Source: Solirubrobacter ginsenosidimutans
GTDB taxonomy: Bacteria; Actinomycetota; Thermoleophilia; Solirubrobacterales; Solirubrobacteraceae
Direction: 5' to 3'
DNA length: 64,000 nt
Assembly (NCBI RefSeq): GCF_027587205.1
Contig: NZ_JAPDOD010000015.1
Span: 62,001-126,000 of the forward strand
Notes under the pieces: model-generated
Seen by the model: only the letters and a program-made list of their open reading frames with translations
Databases searched by the model: none
What the model was told of the DNA's origin: nothing
Translations under genes and position numbers: made by a program
Shown here: one piece after another, positions 55,027 through 64,000 of the stretch
Numbering within the stretch: the stretch's first letter is position 1
How the letters are laid out: every line of letters starts with the position of its first letter

Positions 55027-56315
55027 GACTGCCCCGGCCGCCGCGCCCGGTTGGAGATCAGCAGCAGCAGCGCCAGCAGCACGAAGTTGGCCACGATCGA
55101 GGACCCGCCGTAGGAGATGAACGGCAGCGTGACGCCGGTCAGCGGGATCACGCGCGTGACGCCGCCGATGATCACGAAGACCTGCAGCGCCATCACCGCG
55201 GTCAGACCGGTCGCGAGCAGCTTGCTGAACGAGTCCGTCGCCAGCGTCGCGATCTTGAACCCGCGCTCGGCGATCAGCAGGTAGGTGAGGATCACGCCGC
55301 AGCCGCCGACGAGCCCGAGGTCATTGACGATGACCGCGTAGATCATGTCCGTCTGCGGCGCCGGCAGCAGCGCCGCCCCGTCGGGGAGGTTCAACAGCGC
55401 CGCGCCCAGCCCCTGCCCGAAGAGCCCGCCGTCCGCCATCGAGAAGAGCCCGTTGGCGATCTGGTAGCCCGCGCCGTGGTACTGCGGGAACGGATCGAGC
55501 CAGATGTCGATCCGGTCCTGCACGTGCCCGACCGTCGTGGCGAAGAACCACGCCCCGGCGCCGAACAGCAGGAGCCCCACCACCACGAAGCTGAGCCGGT
55601 TGGTCGCGACGTAGATCAGTGCCAGGAAGGCGCCGAAGTACATCAGCGAGGAGCCGAGGTCGCGGATGAAGACGAGCATCAGCATCGCCGCGCCCCAGAC
55701 CACGAGCAGCGGGCCGAGATGCCGGATGCGCGGGATGGTCAGGCCGAGGAAGCGCCGCGAGGACTGCACCAGCACCTGCCGCGTGTCCCGCAGATAGGCG
55801 GCGAGGAAGATGACGATCGCGATCTTGCCGAACTCCGCGGGCTGGAACGAGATCGGCCCCAACTTGACGCCCAGGTAGGCGCCGTTGACCTGCTGGCCGA
55901 TCCCGGGCACGCGCGGCAGGACGAGCAGCGCCAGGCCGAGGAACGCGATCGTGTACCGGTAGCGCTCGAGGATGCGGAAGTCTCGCAGCGCGATGATCGT
56001 GATCACGAACGCGATCAGCCCGATCACGAACCACTGCGCCTGATCGCGCGCGAGGGTCTCGTCGATCCGGTAGACGACCACCAGCCCGAAGCAGGCGAGC
56101 ACGGCGACGAGCGGGAACAGGTACGGATCGGCGTAGGGCAGCGTGAAGCGGATCACGAGGTGCCCGGCGAAGCACAGGCCGAGGAAGATCGCGCCGTAGG
56201 TCAGCGAGACGTTCGAGAGCACGGCCGAGCGCTGGATGAAGATCGCCGCGAAGCCGGCAGTCAGCAGCAACGACGCCGGGATCAGCGCCAGCAGCTCGCG
56301 GTTGCGCGCGCTCAT
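55023..56315 (-). CDS. SEDS-family glycosyltransferase (FtsW/RodA)
   Basis: A 430-residue protein with about ten transmembrane segments and the SEDS signatures GVKLGPISFQPAEFGKIAIVIFLA and the later GGCGVILTYLLIAERG and GVTLPFISYGGSSIVANF. It polymerises glycan strands and acts with the adjacent PbpA. FtsW or RodA cannot be decided; in Actinobacteria this operon member is usually called RodA. Confidence 0.94.
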   Translation of the reverse strand: MSARNRELLALIPASLLLTAGFAAIFIQRSAVLSNVSLTYGAIFLGLCFAGHLVIRFTLPYADPYLFPLVAVLACFGLVVVYRIDETLARDQAQWFVIGLIAFVITIIALRDFRILERYRYTIAFLGLALLVLPRVPGIGQQVNGAYLGVKLGPISFQPAEFGKIAIVIFLAAYLRDTRQVLVQSSRRFLGLTIPRIRHLGPLLVVWGAAMLMLVFIRDLGSSLMYFGAFLALIYVATNRLSFVVVGLLLFGAGAWFFATTVGHVQDRIDIWLDPFPQYHGAGYQIANGLFSMADGGLFGQGLGAALLNLPDGAALLPAPQTDMIYAVIVNDLGLVGGCGVILTYLLIAERGFKIATLATDSFSKLLATGLTAVMALQVFVIIGGVTRVIPLTGVTLPFISYGGSSIVANFVLLALLLLISNRARRPGQS

Positions 56316-57655
56316 TTAGAAAGTCGTCCCTCTTCGGCGGCCTTCACCAGGCTCTCGGCGTCGTCCTTGGCGCGCAGCTTGTGGTCCGTGAAGGTCGCGC
56401 GGCGCGCGGCAGGGAGGCTCTGGAGGGTGACGCCTGAGGCGCGAACCGGAGAGTAGAGCCGGATCCCGAGCGGAAGGTCGTACGGAAGCCCGTGATAGAG
56501 GGTGACGACGTTGCCGCGGGATTCGTCGACGCCGACGAAGAAGACCTGACGCGTTGCGAGCCAGAAGGCCACCAGAAGGCCCAGAAGGCAGCTGACGGCG
56601 ATCAGCTTGCCCGGCGAGAACCACCGGCGGCGCCGGCGCTTCGGCGGGGTCGGTGGGGCGTGGGCGTGCCCCTCTTCGATCGGTTGAGCGCGCGGGCGCA
56701 CCGCGGAGAGCGCGACGGTCCCCGAGGCGCGGTACTCCGCCTCGGCCTCGTCGCTCGCCCGCGTCGCTCCCTGCGTGTGGCCCGTCTCATCCCAGCGGCG
56801 CGTGCTGCCCTGCGGGCGGCTCACGCCCTGGCGAGGCTGGGCGACGGCCTCGCCCTGGAAGGTGTTGTACTCACGTGTGTCCTCATCGACGATCGAGGAC
56901 GAGGCCGCGTCGGAGGCGGACGCCGGACCGTCGATCTCCTCGAGTGAGAAGAGGATCACGGTGATGTTGTCGCGCCCGCCGGCGGCGTTGGCAGCGGCGA
57001 TCAGGCCGCGGCCGAGCTCCTCCAGCGTCCCCGTGTGGTCGATCAGCAGCGGCTTGAGCTTGTCCTCGCGCACCATCGACGTCAGCCCGTCGCTGCAGAC
57101 CAGGAACAGATCGCCGCCGCGGGCGCCGTATTCCTCGACGTCGACCATCACGTTCGGCTCGGGCCCGAGCGCGCGCGTGATCACGGAGCGCTGCGGGTGC
57201 GTCTCCGCCTGCTCCTCGGTCAACTTGCCGAGACGCACGAGGTCGCCGACGAGCGAGTGGTCGTCGGTCAGCCGCTCGAGCTCACCGTCGCGCACCCGGT
57301 AGCAGCGGGAATCGCCGACATGCGCGACCGTCACCGAGTTCCCGCCCACGTAGGCGGCGGTGACCGTCGTGCCCATGCCGGCGCGCTGGGTCTCCGAGCG
57401 CGAGCGAGCGTGGATCCGCTGGTTGGCCGTCTCGATGATGCGCACCAGCGCGTCGGCCGGTGACTCCCCGTCCGGGACGCCGCCGTCGAAGGCCTCGACC
57501 GCCATCTCGGACGCGACCTCCCCGGACTGGGCGCCGCCCATGCCGTCGGCCACCACGAAGAGCGGCGCGCGGACGAAGTAGTTGTCCTCATTGCCCTGCC
57601 GTTGCAGGCCGAGGTCGGAACCGTGCCAATGATCAGCGATTCGCAGCATGCTCAA
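56312..57655 (-). CDS. pstP: PP2C-type serine/threonine phosphatase PstP
   Basis: A 447-residue protein. The PP2C domain (about 7-240) has RQGNEDNYF, VADGMGGAQSGEVAS, TVAHVGDSRCYRV, LVCSDGLTSMV and GGRDNITVILF, covering all metal-binding aspartates. A long linker leads to a transmembrane helix (about 347-367) and a short outer domain. It reverses PknB-type phosphorylation. Overlaps of four bases with fhaB and the SEDS gene. Confidence 0.95.
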   Translation of the reverse strand: MSMLRIADHWHGSDLGLQRQGNEDNYFVRAPLFVVADGMGGAQSGEVASEMAVEAFDGGVPDGESPADALVRIIETANQRIHARSRSETQRAGMGTTVTAAYVGGNSVTVAHVGDSRCYRVRDGELERLTDDHSLVGDLVRLGKLTEEQAETHPQRSVITRALGPEPNVMVDVEEYGARGGDLFLVCSDGLTSMVREDKLKPLLIDHTGTLEELGRGLIAAANAAGGRDNITVILFSLEEIDGPASASDAASSSIVDEDTREYNTFQGEAVAQPRQGVSRPQGSTRRWDETGHTQGATRASDEAEAEYRASGTVALSAVRPRAQPIEEGHAHAPPTPPKRRRRRWFSPGKLIAVSCLLGLLVAFWLATRQVFFVGVDESRGNVVTLYHGLPYDLPLGIRLYSPVRASGVTLQSLPAARRATFTDHKLRAKDDAESLVKAAEEGRLSK

Positions 57656-58140
57656 CGCTCGAAGGAGAATTCACTGTCGCCGATCCTGATCCGGTCACCG
57701 GCGTGCAGGGGCTGTGGGCCGCGCAGCGGTTCACCATTCAGGTACGTACCGTTCGTGGAGCCAAGGTCCTCCAACACCATCACATCCCCCTGCGGGACGA
57801 GGCGCGCATGACGCGCGGACGCAAATCCATCCTCGAGGCGAATGTCCGCCTGATCGCCGCGCCCGAGCAGCGCGCCGTCGCTCAGATCATAGGCGGACCC
57901 GGCGGCGAGGCCCGCTCCGGCGTTCACCCGCAGCTTCGGCGCACCCCCGTCGCGGCCGAGCGGAGCGGACGCGGTGTACATGCCGGTGGCGTCCTCGAAG
58001 TCCGCACTCGGACCGAGGTAAACGTCCTCGGAACCGCCCCGCAGGTCCTTCAGCGCGGAGCGCGCGACCCAGAGCAGGAAGAGATACAGGACGGCCAGGA
58101 AGCCGAACTTCAGTGCGACGGCGATCGGGTCGAGCTCCAT
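57652..58140 (-). CDS. fhaB: FhaB, membrane-anchored FHA protein
   Basis: A 162-residue protein with one N-terminal transmembrane segment (about 8-30) and a C-terminal FHA domain (about 78-160: LLGRGDQADIRLEDGFASARHARLV, LEDLGSTNGTYLNGE). It binds phosphothreonine peptides, linking kinase signalling to the wall machinery. Sits 3 bp after fhaA. Confidence 0.93.
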   Translation of the reverse strand: MELDPIAVALKFGFLAVLYLFLLWVARSALKDLRGGSEDVYLGPSADFEDATGMYTASAPLGRDGGAPKLRVNAGAGLAAGSAYDLSDGALLGRGDQADIRLEDGFASARHARLVPQGDVMVLEDLGSTNGTYLNGEPLRGPQPLHAGDRIRIGDSEFSFER

Positions 58141-58143
58141 CCG

Positions 58144-58899
58144 TTACTCCAGCTCGAAGGTCACCCGTGAGGTGCCGATCTCGATCACGTCGCCGTCCTT
58201 GAGCGACTGGGGTCCGTTCACACGGCGTCCGTTGACCTTGATGCCGTTCGTCGAGCCCAGGTCGTTGACGATCCACGACCCGCCGGAGGGACGCACCTCG
58301 GCGTGGTGGCGGGAGACGTTGGGATCGTCGATCACGACGTCGGCGTCCCGGCTGCGGCCCATGACGGCGCCCTTGGAGCCGACGATCTCCGCGCGGCCGT
58401 CGAGGCGCAGGCGGGCGCGGCCCCGGCGCGGGTCGGGCTCGCGCAACGGTTCCTGCACGCGGTCGGCGGTCGAGTAGACCATCGTGCGGCCCTCGTCGGC
58501 CTGGCTGGGGCCATCGGCCTCGCGCTGCGGCGGCGTGACGCGGCGCGCCTGGATCCCGAACTCGCCCAGGCGCAGCTTCTCGTCGGTCTTGAACACGACG
58601 CGCGGGCTGGTGCCGAGCGTGATGCGCTCGCGGCGGGCGTGCTCGAGCAGATACCCCGACAGCTCAGAGGCCAGTTCGCCCTCGGTGCCCTCGAACTGCG
58701 CGCGGTCCTCCGGGGACAGCCACACGGCGTATTCGTTCGGTGCGTAGACGCGCGAAAGCGACTGGACTTTGTGCTCGTCCATCTCTTTGGCAAGTTTGCG
58801 CGCGATCTCGACAGGGCGGACCTCGGACTTGAAGGCGCGCGAGAACGTGCCCTCGACGAGCCCGGCGAGCTTTGATTCAAGGCTGCGCAGCACGCTCAT
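58144..58899 (-). CDS. fhaA: FhaA, DUF3662 plus FHA domain protein
   Basis: A 251-residue protein. The N-terminal DUF3662 domain (about 1-120: LRSLESKLAGLVEGTFSRAFKSEVRPVEIARKLAKEMDEHK) precedes a linker and a C-terminal FHA domain (VMGRSRDADVVIDDPNVSRHHAEVRPSG, DLGSTNGIKVNGR). It is the first gene of the fhaA-fhaB-pstP-SEDS-pbpA-pknB-ddl operon. The distance from the upstream kinase is 57 bp. Confidence 0.94.
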   Translation of the reverse strand: MSVLRSLESKLAGLVEGTFSRAFKSEVRPVEIARKLAKEMDEHKVQSLSRVYAPNEYAVWLSPEDRAQFEGTEGELASELSGYLLEHARRERITLGTSPRVVFKTDEKLRLGEFGIQARRVTPPQREADGPSQADEGRTMVYSTADRVQEPLREPDPRRGRARLRLDGRAEIVGSKGAVMGRSRDADVVIDDPNVSRHHAEVRPSGGSWIVNDLGSTNGIKVNGRRVNGPQSLKDGDVIEIGTSRVTFELE

Positions 58900-58956
58900 G
58901 AGCGGCTACCCGGACGTGGTGGCCATGATTGCCGGTGCACAGTATCCGGCTCAGCG

Positions 58957-60648
<1,692 letters not shown>

Positions 60649-60733
60649 CAGGCACCCGGTTCGTCGCGCCGCGTCCGTTCCCTCCGACCCCCCTGTTACG
60701 TTGAAACTTGCCGGATCCCCCGAGGAGACGAAT

Positions 60734-61891
60734 TTGTCCTTCTTCGACGAGGACGACGAGCCACCACGCACCGCACGCACCCGCGTGCGCTCATCATCGC
60801 CGCCGCCACGACGCGGCCGGGTCACCTCCGGCTCGCCGATGGACGCCCAAACCGTGCTCGTGCGGCGGATGATCGCGGGCATCGCCGGCGTCGTGCTGCT
60901 GCTGATCCTGTTCTTCCTCGTCCGCGCCTGCAACAACACCCGCCACGAGAACGCGCTCAAGGACTACACCCGCCAGGTCTCGGCCATCGGGACCGAGTCC
61001 CAGCAGCAGGGCGAGCAGCTCTTCAAGGCGCTCGGCGCCGCCGGGCAGGGCTCGCCGACCGACCTCTATCAGTCGATCCTCGCGCTCAAGGGCTCGGCCG
61101 ACCAGTCGCTCAAGCAGGCCCAGGCGCTCAGCGTCCCCGGCGACATGTCGCCCGCGCAGCAGTCGTTGCTGATCACGCTCGAATTGCGTCGCGACGCGCT
61201 GCAGGCGACCTCGGACAACATCAAGGACGCACTCGGCGATCCGGGCGACAACGCCGACGCCGCGATCAACCACATCGCCGGGCAGATCAACGCGATGAAC
61301 GCCTCCGACGTGCTCTACCAGACCCGCGTGCAGCCGCTGATGAAGTCCGCGATGGCGGGAGCCGGCCTGCCGTACACCATCTTGCCGTCGCAGTTCGTCC
61401 GCGAGATCTCGTGGGTCTCGCCCGCGTACGTCGCGCAGAAGCTCGGGACGCAGCTCTCGGCCGGCACCGACGCCAACGGCACGGACACGACGAAGAAGAA
61501 CCAGACGACCGGCCCGGGCCTGCACGGCACCGGCCTCAACAGCACCGTCTACGGCAACGTCACGCTGCAGCCCGGCGTGTCCAACCGGCTCACCTACGTC
61601 AAGGGCCAGGCGTTCGTGGTGACGTTCACCAACCAGGGCGACAACGACGAGTTCGACGTCAAGGTCACGCTGAAGATCGCCAACGCCAGCGGTTCCGGCA
61701 CGCCGATCACGCTTACGAAGACCGTCCCGCAGATCACCAAGGGCCAGAAGCTCCCGGTCGAGCTCCCGCTCAACCGCGAGCCGGCACTCGGCGCCGCCGT
61801 CAACGTGAGCGTCACCGTCGCCGCCGTTCCGGGCGAGAAGAAGACCGACAACAACAAGTCGACCTACCCCACGCTCTTCGCTCAGGGCTGA
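60734..61891 (+). CDS. Membrane-anchored secreted protein, unknown function
   Basis: A 385-residue protein with an acidic then Arg-rich cytoplasmic N-terminus (SFFDEDDEPPRTARTRVRSSSPPPRRGR), one transmembrane helix (about 44-66, IAGVVLLLILFFLVRA), a helical outer part (about 70-190) and a C-terminal beta domain (about 265-385) of the CARDB/Ig-like type (QAFVVTFTNQGDNDEFDVKVTLKIA). TTG start at 60734 chosen because GAGGAG lies 7 nt upstream. Divergent from the polytopic kinase. Confidence 0.78.
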   Translation: MSFFDEDDEPPRTARTRVRSSSPPPRRGRVTSGSPMDAQTVLVRRMIAGIAGVVLLLILFFLVRACNNTRHENALKDYTRQVSAIGTESQQQGEQLFKALGAAGQGSPTDLYQSILALKGSADQSLKQAQALSVPGDMSPAQQSLLITLELRRDALQATSDNIKDALGDPGDNADAAINHIAGQINAMNASDVLYQTRVQPLMKSAMAGAGLPYTILPSQFVREISWVSPAYVAQKLGTQLSAGTDANGTDTTKKNQTTGPGLHGTGLNSTVYGNVTLQPGVSNRLTYVKGQAFVVTFTNQGDNDEFDVKVTLKIANASGSGTPITLTKTVPQITKGQKLPVELPLNREPALGAAVNVSVTVAAVPGEKKTDNNKSTYPTLFAQG

Positions 61892-62067
61892 GGTGGCCCC
61901 GGCCGTGAGTTCGACGCATTCCGACGGGCCCGGACCACCCCTGCCGGGCGGCGGCCGCCACACACGTACCACCAGTATGCGAGCGGCGTCCGCCGCGGGC
62001 AGGGGCGCCCCGTGATCTGGCCGGCGATGCGCCGAACTCCCGGCCGGGACCACTAGCCTCTGGGGTT

Positions 62068-62598
62068 GTGTCGGACTTCTCGGCTGCCCCGGGGATCGTT
62101 GCCCTCGCCGCCGCCGCGGCGGCGCTGATCTCCCTGATCTGGCTGCTTGTGCTCAGCATCCGCTTCCGGCGGGTGCGCGGCGCGCAGCGGCTCGTGCTGG
62201 GCGAGTACGGGCAGACCGACCTGGTCGCGCACGCGAGCGAGTTGCAGCAGGCGTTCGAGGTGCTGCACGGGCGGGTCGAAGAGGTCGCCCGCCAGCTCAC
62301 CGAGCGCATGGCGGCGGCCGAGGATCGCCTCGACGGAGCGATCGCGTACCGCTCGCTCGTCCGCTACGACGCCTACGGCGAGATGTCCGGTCACCAGTCG
62401 ACGACGATCGCCCTGCTCGACGCCGATCACAATGGCGTCGTGCTCTCTTCGATCGCGCACCGCGATACTGCGCGTCTGTACTGCAAGCAGATCAACGCCG
62501 GGCAGGGCGAGCATCAGCTCTCGCCCGAGGAAGTCGAAGCCGTCCGGCTGGCGCTGGCCGGCGGCGAGGTGCAGTCCGTGATCCTGGAGTCTGGGTGA
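62068..62598 (+). CDS. DUF4446 family membrane protein
   Basis: A 176-residue protein with one N-terminal transmembrane helix (about 8-31), a helical linker (AHASELQQAFEVLHGRVEEVARQL) and the DUF4446 C-terminal region (YRSLVRYDAYGEMSGHQSTTIALLDADHNGVVLSSIAHRDTARLYCKQI). Function unknown. GTG start; a TAGCCT -10-like hexamer ends 8 nt before it, so the message may be leaderless. Overlaps pheA by four bases. Confidence 0.88.
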   Translation: MSDFSAAPGIVALAAAAAALISLIWLLVLSIRFRRVRGAQRLVLGEYGQTDLVAHASELQQAFEVLHGRVEEVARQLTERMAAAEDRLDGAIAYRSLVRYDAYGEMSGHQSTTIALLDADHNGVVLSSIAHRDTARLYCKQINAGQGEHQLSPEEVEAVRLALAGGEVQSVILESG

Positions 62599-63428
62599 GA
62601 GTCGCGTACCTCGGCCCGCCCGGCACGGTCAGCGACGAAGCCCTGACCGCGGCGGCGCCCGATGCCGAGCCGGTCCCACTGTCCACCTTGCGTGACGTCG
62701 TGCTCTCGGTCCAGGAACGGCGGGTCGAGCGGGCGCTGGCGCCGGTCGAGAACGCGCTCGAGGGCGGCGTCGACCCAGTGCTCGACGCGCTCGCGCTCGA
62801 GGCGCCGGACGTCGCGCTGATCGGCGAGGTCGTCCAACCGGTCTCCTACTGCCTGGCCGCCGGCCGCGAGCTCCCGCTGGACGAGATCACGATGGTGCTC
62901 TCGCATCCGCAGGCGCTGGGCCAGTGCAAGCGCTGGCTGGCGACCCACATGCCCGGCGCCGCCGTGGTCCCGGCGGCCTCCACGGCCGACGCGGTCCGCG
63001 ACGTCGCGCAGGACGGCTCGGGCACCCACGCCGCGATCGGCCCGCGGCTCGCCGCCCGCCGCTACGGCGCGGTGATGCTCGCCGAAGGCCTCGAGGACGA
63101 CGCCGGCAACGCGACGCGCTTCGCCTGGATCGCCCATGCCGACGCGGCACCGCCGCCGCCGGAGCACGGCCCGTCGAAGACGATCCTGGTCTTCTGGGGC
63201 ATGGGCTCAGGCGCCTCGGGCTGGCTCGTCTCGTGCCTGGCGGTGTTCGCGTTCGCGGGCATCAACCTCACCCGCATCGAGTCCCGCCCCCTGCGTCAGG
63301 GCATGGGCGAGTACATGTTCTTCCTCGACCTCGAGGGCTCCACCGCGGACCCGGCGGTCGCCGGCGCGGTCCAGGGCCTCAAGCGCCACGCCGAAGTGGT
63401 TCGAGTCCTGGGCTCGTTCGCTACCTAG
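62595..63428 (+). CDS. pheA: Prephenate dehydratase
   Basis: A 277-residue protein: catalytic domain (about 1-185) with YLGPPGTVSDEA, VENALEGGVDPVLD, LSHPQALGQC and AASTADAVRD...THAAIGPRLAARRYG, and a C-terminal ACT regulatory domain (about 195-277) with the ESRPLRQGMGEYMFFLDLEG motif. It converts prephenate to phenylpyruvate and is feedback-regulated by phenylalanine in the family. GTG start overlapping the DUF4446 stop. Confidence 0.95.
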   Translation: MRVAYLGPPGTVSDEALTAAAPDAEPVPLSTLRDVVLSVQERRVERALAPVENALEGGVDPVLDALALEAPDVALIGEVVQPVSYCLAAGRELPLDEITMVLSHPQALGQCKRWLATHMPGAAVVPAASTADAVRDVAQDGSGTHAAIGPRLAARRYGAVMLAEGLEDDAGNATRFAWIAHADAAPPPPEHGPSKTILVFWGMGSGASGWLVSCLAVFAFAGINLTRIESRPLRQGMGEYMFFLDLEGSTADPAVAGAVQGLKRHAEVVRVLGSFAT

Positions 63429-63464
63429 GGTTTTCCGGCAGGACCTACCGCTACACTGCCCAGC

Positions 63465-64000
63465 GTGGCAACCGCTGTACCCCCAGGACCACTGGGGTCC
63501 GTGCCGCCCGGAGACCACCCGCGGCACGGACCTGAAGCTGACGGCTCCAGTAGCCGTTGGAGTGGTGGTCGTGTGCTCGTCCTCAATGCGACGTACGAGC
63601 CAATCAACGTGTGCACCGTGCGGCGCGCCACCGTCCTGCTGCTCAAGGACAAGGCCGAAGTCGTCGAGGTGGGCACCAAGGACCTGCACTGGGCCACCGG
63701 CTCGCTGCCCCGCCCGGTCGTGATCCGCCTCGTGACCTACGTCCGCATCCCGCGCGACACCCACAAGCGCAAGATCACCCGCCGCGCCGTCTTCGCCCGC
63801 GACGGTTGGATGTGCCAATACTGCGGCGCCCGCACGAGCCTCACGGTGGACCACGTGATCCCCCGCTCCAAGGGCGGCGGGTCCGGCTGGGACAACATCG
63901 TCGCCTCCTGCGCCCCGTGCAACCGCCGCAAGGCCGACCGCCTGCCGCACCAGATCAACATGCACCCGCGCACCAAGCCCCACACCCCGGGCGCCCACAT
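63465..64000 (+). CDS. HNH endonuclease family protein, partial (3' end beyond window)
   Basis: The visible 178 residues have a disordered N-terminus (ATAVPPGPLGSVPPGDHPRHG), then VLVLNATYEPINVCTVRRATVLLLKDKAEVVEVG typical of actinobacterial HNH proteins, and the HNH core CQYCGARTSLTVDHVIPRSKGG...WDNIVASCAPCNRRKADR with two CxxC zinc pairs. Its role is unknown. GTG 63465 is chosen because TACACT lies 7 nt upstream, suggesting a leaderless mRNA; a later GTG before LVLNATYE is the alternative. Confidence 0.85.
   Translation, partial: MATAVPPGPLGSVPPGDHPRHGPEADGSSSRWSGGRVLVLNATYEPINVCTVRRATVLLLKDKAEVVEVGTKDLHWATGSLPRPVVIRLVTYVRIPRDTHKRKITRRAVFARDGWMCQYCGARTSLTVDHVIPRSKGGGSGWDNIVASCAPCNRRKADRLPHQINMHPRTKPHTPGAH

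Overview
The window is about 70% G+C and looks like a chromosomal segment of a deep-branching, motile actinobacterium. The most likely group is Thermoleophilia/Solirubrobacterales (Conexibacter, Patulibacter or Solirubrobacter type). This is inferred from a nearly complete Gram-positive-type flagellar locus (no P- or L-ring genes) sitting next to the actinobacterial fhaA-fhaB-pstP-ftsW(rodA)-pbpA-pknB cell-wall control operon. I see no rRNA, tRNA or CRISPR.

Layout. (1) 1-4521, minus strand: a phosphodiesterase/HAD/nucleotidyltransferase set, a CHAP peptidoglycan hydrolase and two glycosyltransferases; possible flagellin decoration and flagellar wall-penetration genes. (2) 4541-7497: three separately promoted flagellin genes, each with its own 3' hairpin. 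(3) 7471-15449: membrane gene, PilZ, flhF, flhA, flhB, fliR, fliQ, fliP, fliO. (4) 15535-16482: a YihY-type membrane protein. (5) 16511-19321: fliN, fliL, motB, motA, flbD. (6) 19327-23322: flgE, flgD, fliK, lytic transglycosylase, fliJ. (7) 23412-31159: an accessory stretch with secreted proteins, an ECF sigma factor and propeller anti-sigma candidate, oxidoreductases, and two regulators carrying a degenerate cyclase half-domain. (8) 31217-31905: a REP-RAYT element. (9) 31913-37846: fliI, fliH, fliG, fliF, fliE, flgC, flgB. (10) 37895-40522: fliT-like, fliS, fliD, flaG. (11) 40533-42824: fliA (sigma-28) and a second fliK-like/flhB-like pair. (12) 42829-48167, plus strand: flgF/G, flgG, flgJ-like, flgN, flgK, flgL, fliW, csrA and a strong terminator. 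(13) 48193-60648: hypothetical protein, kinase, then minus-strand ddl, pknB, pbpA, ftsW/rodA, pstP, fhaB, fhaA and a polytopic kinase. (14) 60734-64000: membrane-anchored protein, DUF4446 protein, pheA, HNH endonuclease (cut by the window end).

How it works together. About thirteen sites of the form T(A/C/T)AA-N15/16-GCCGATA, the sigma-28/FliA class, precede almost every flagellar transcription unit. At about half of them the start codon lies only 8-11 nt after the -10 element, which implies leaderless mRNA. The three flagellin transcripts instead have leaders of roughly 45-65 nt, each with a hairpin presenting an identical AUGGA loop on covarying stems. With csrA and fliW in the same locus, this points to a CsrA-FliW-flagellin translational feedback circuit of the Bacillus type, here acting on three paralogous flagellins in an actinobacterium. 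I could not find fliM, flgM, flhG or chemotaxis genes in the window.
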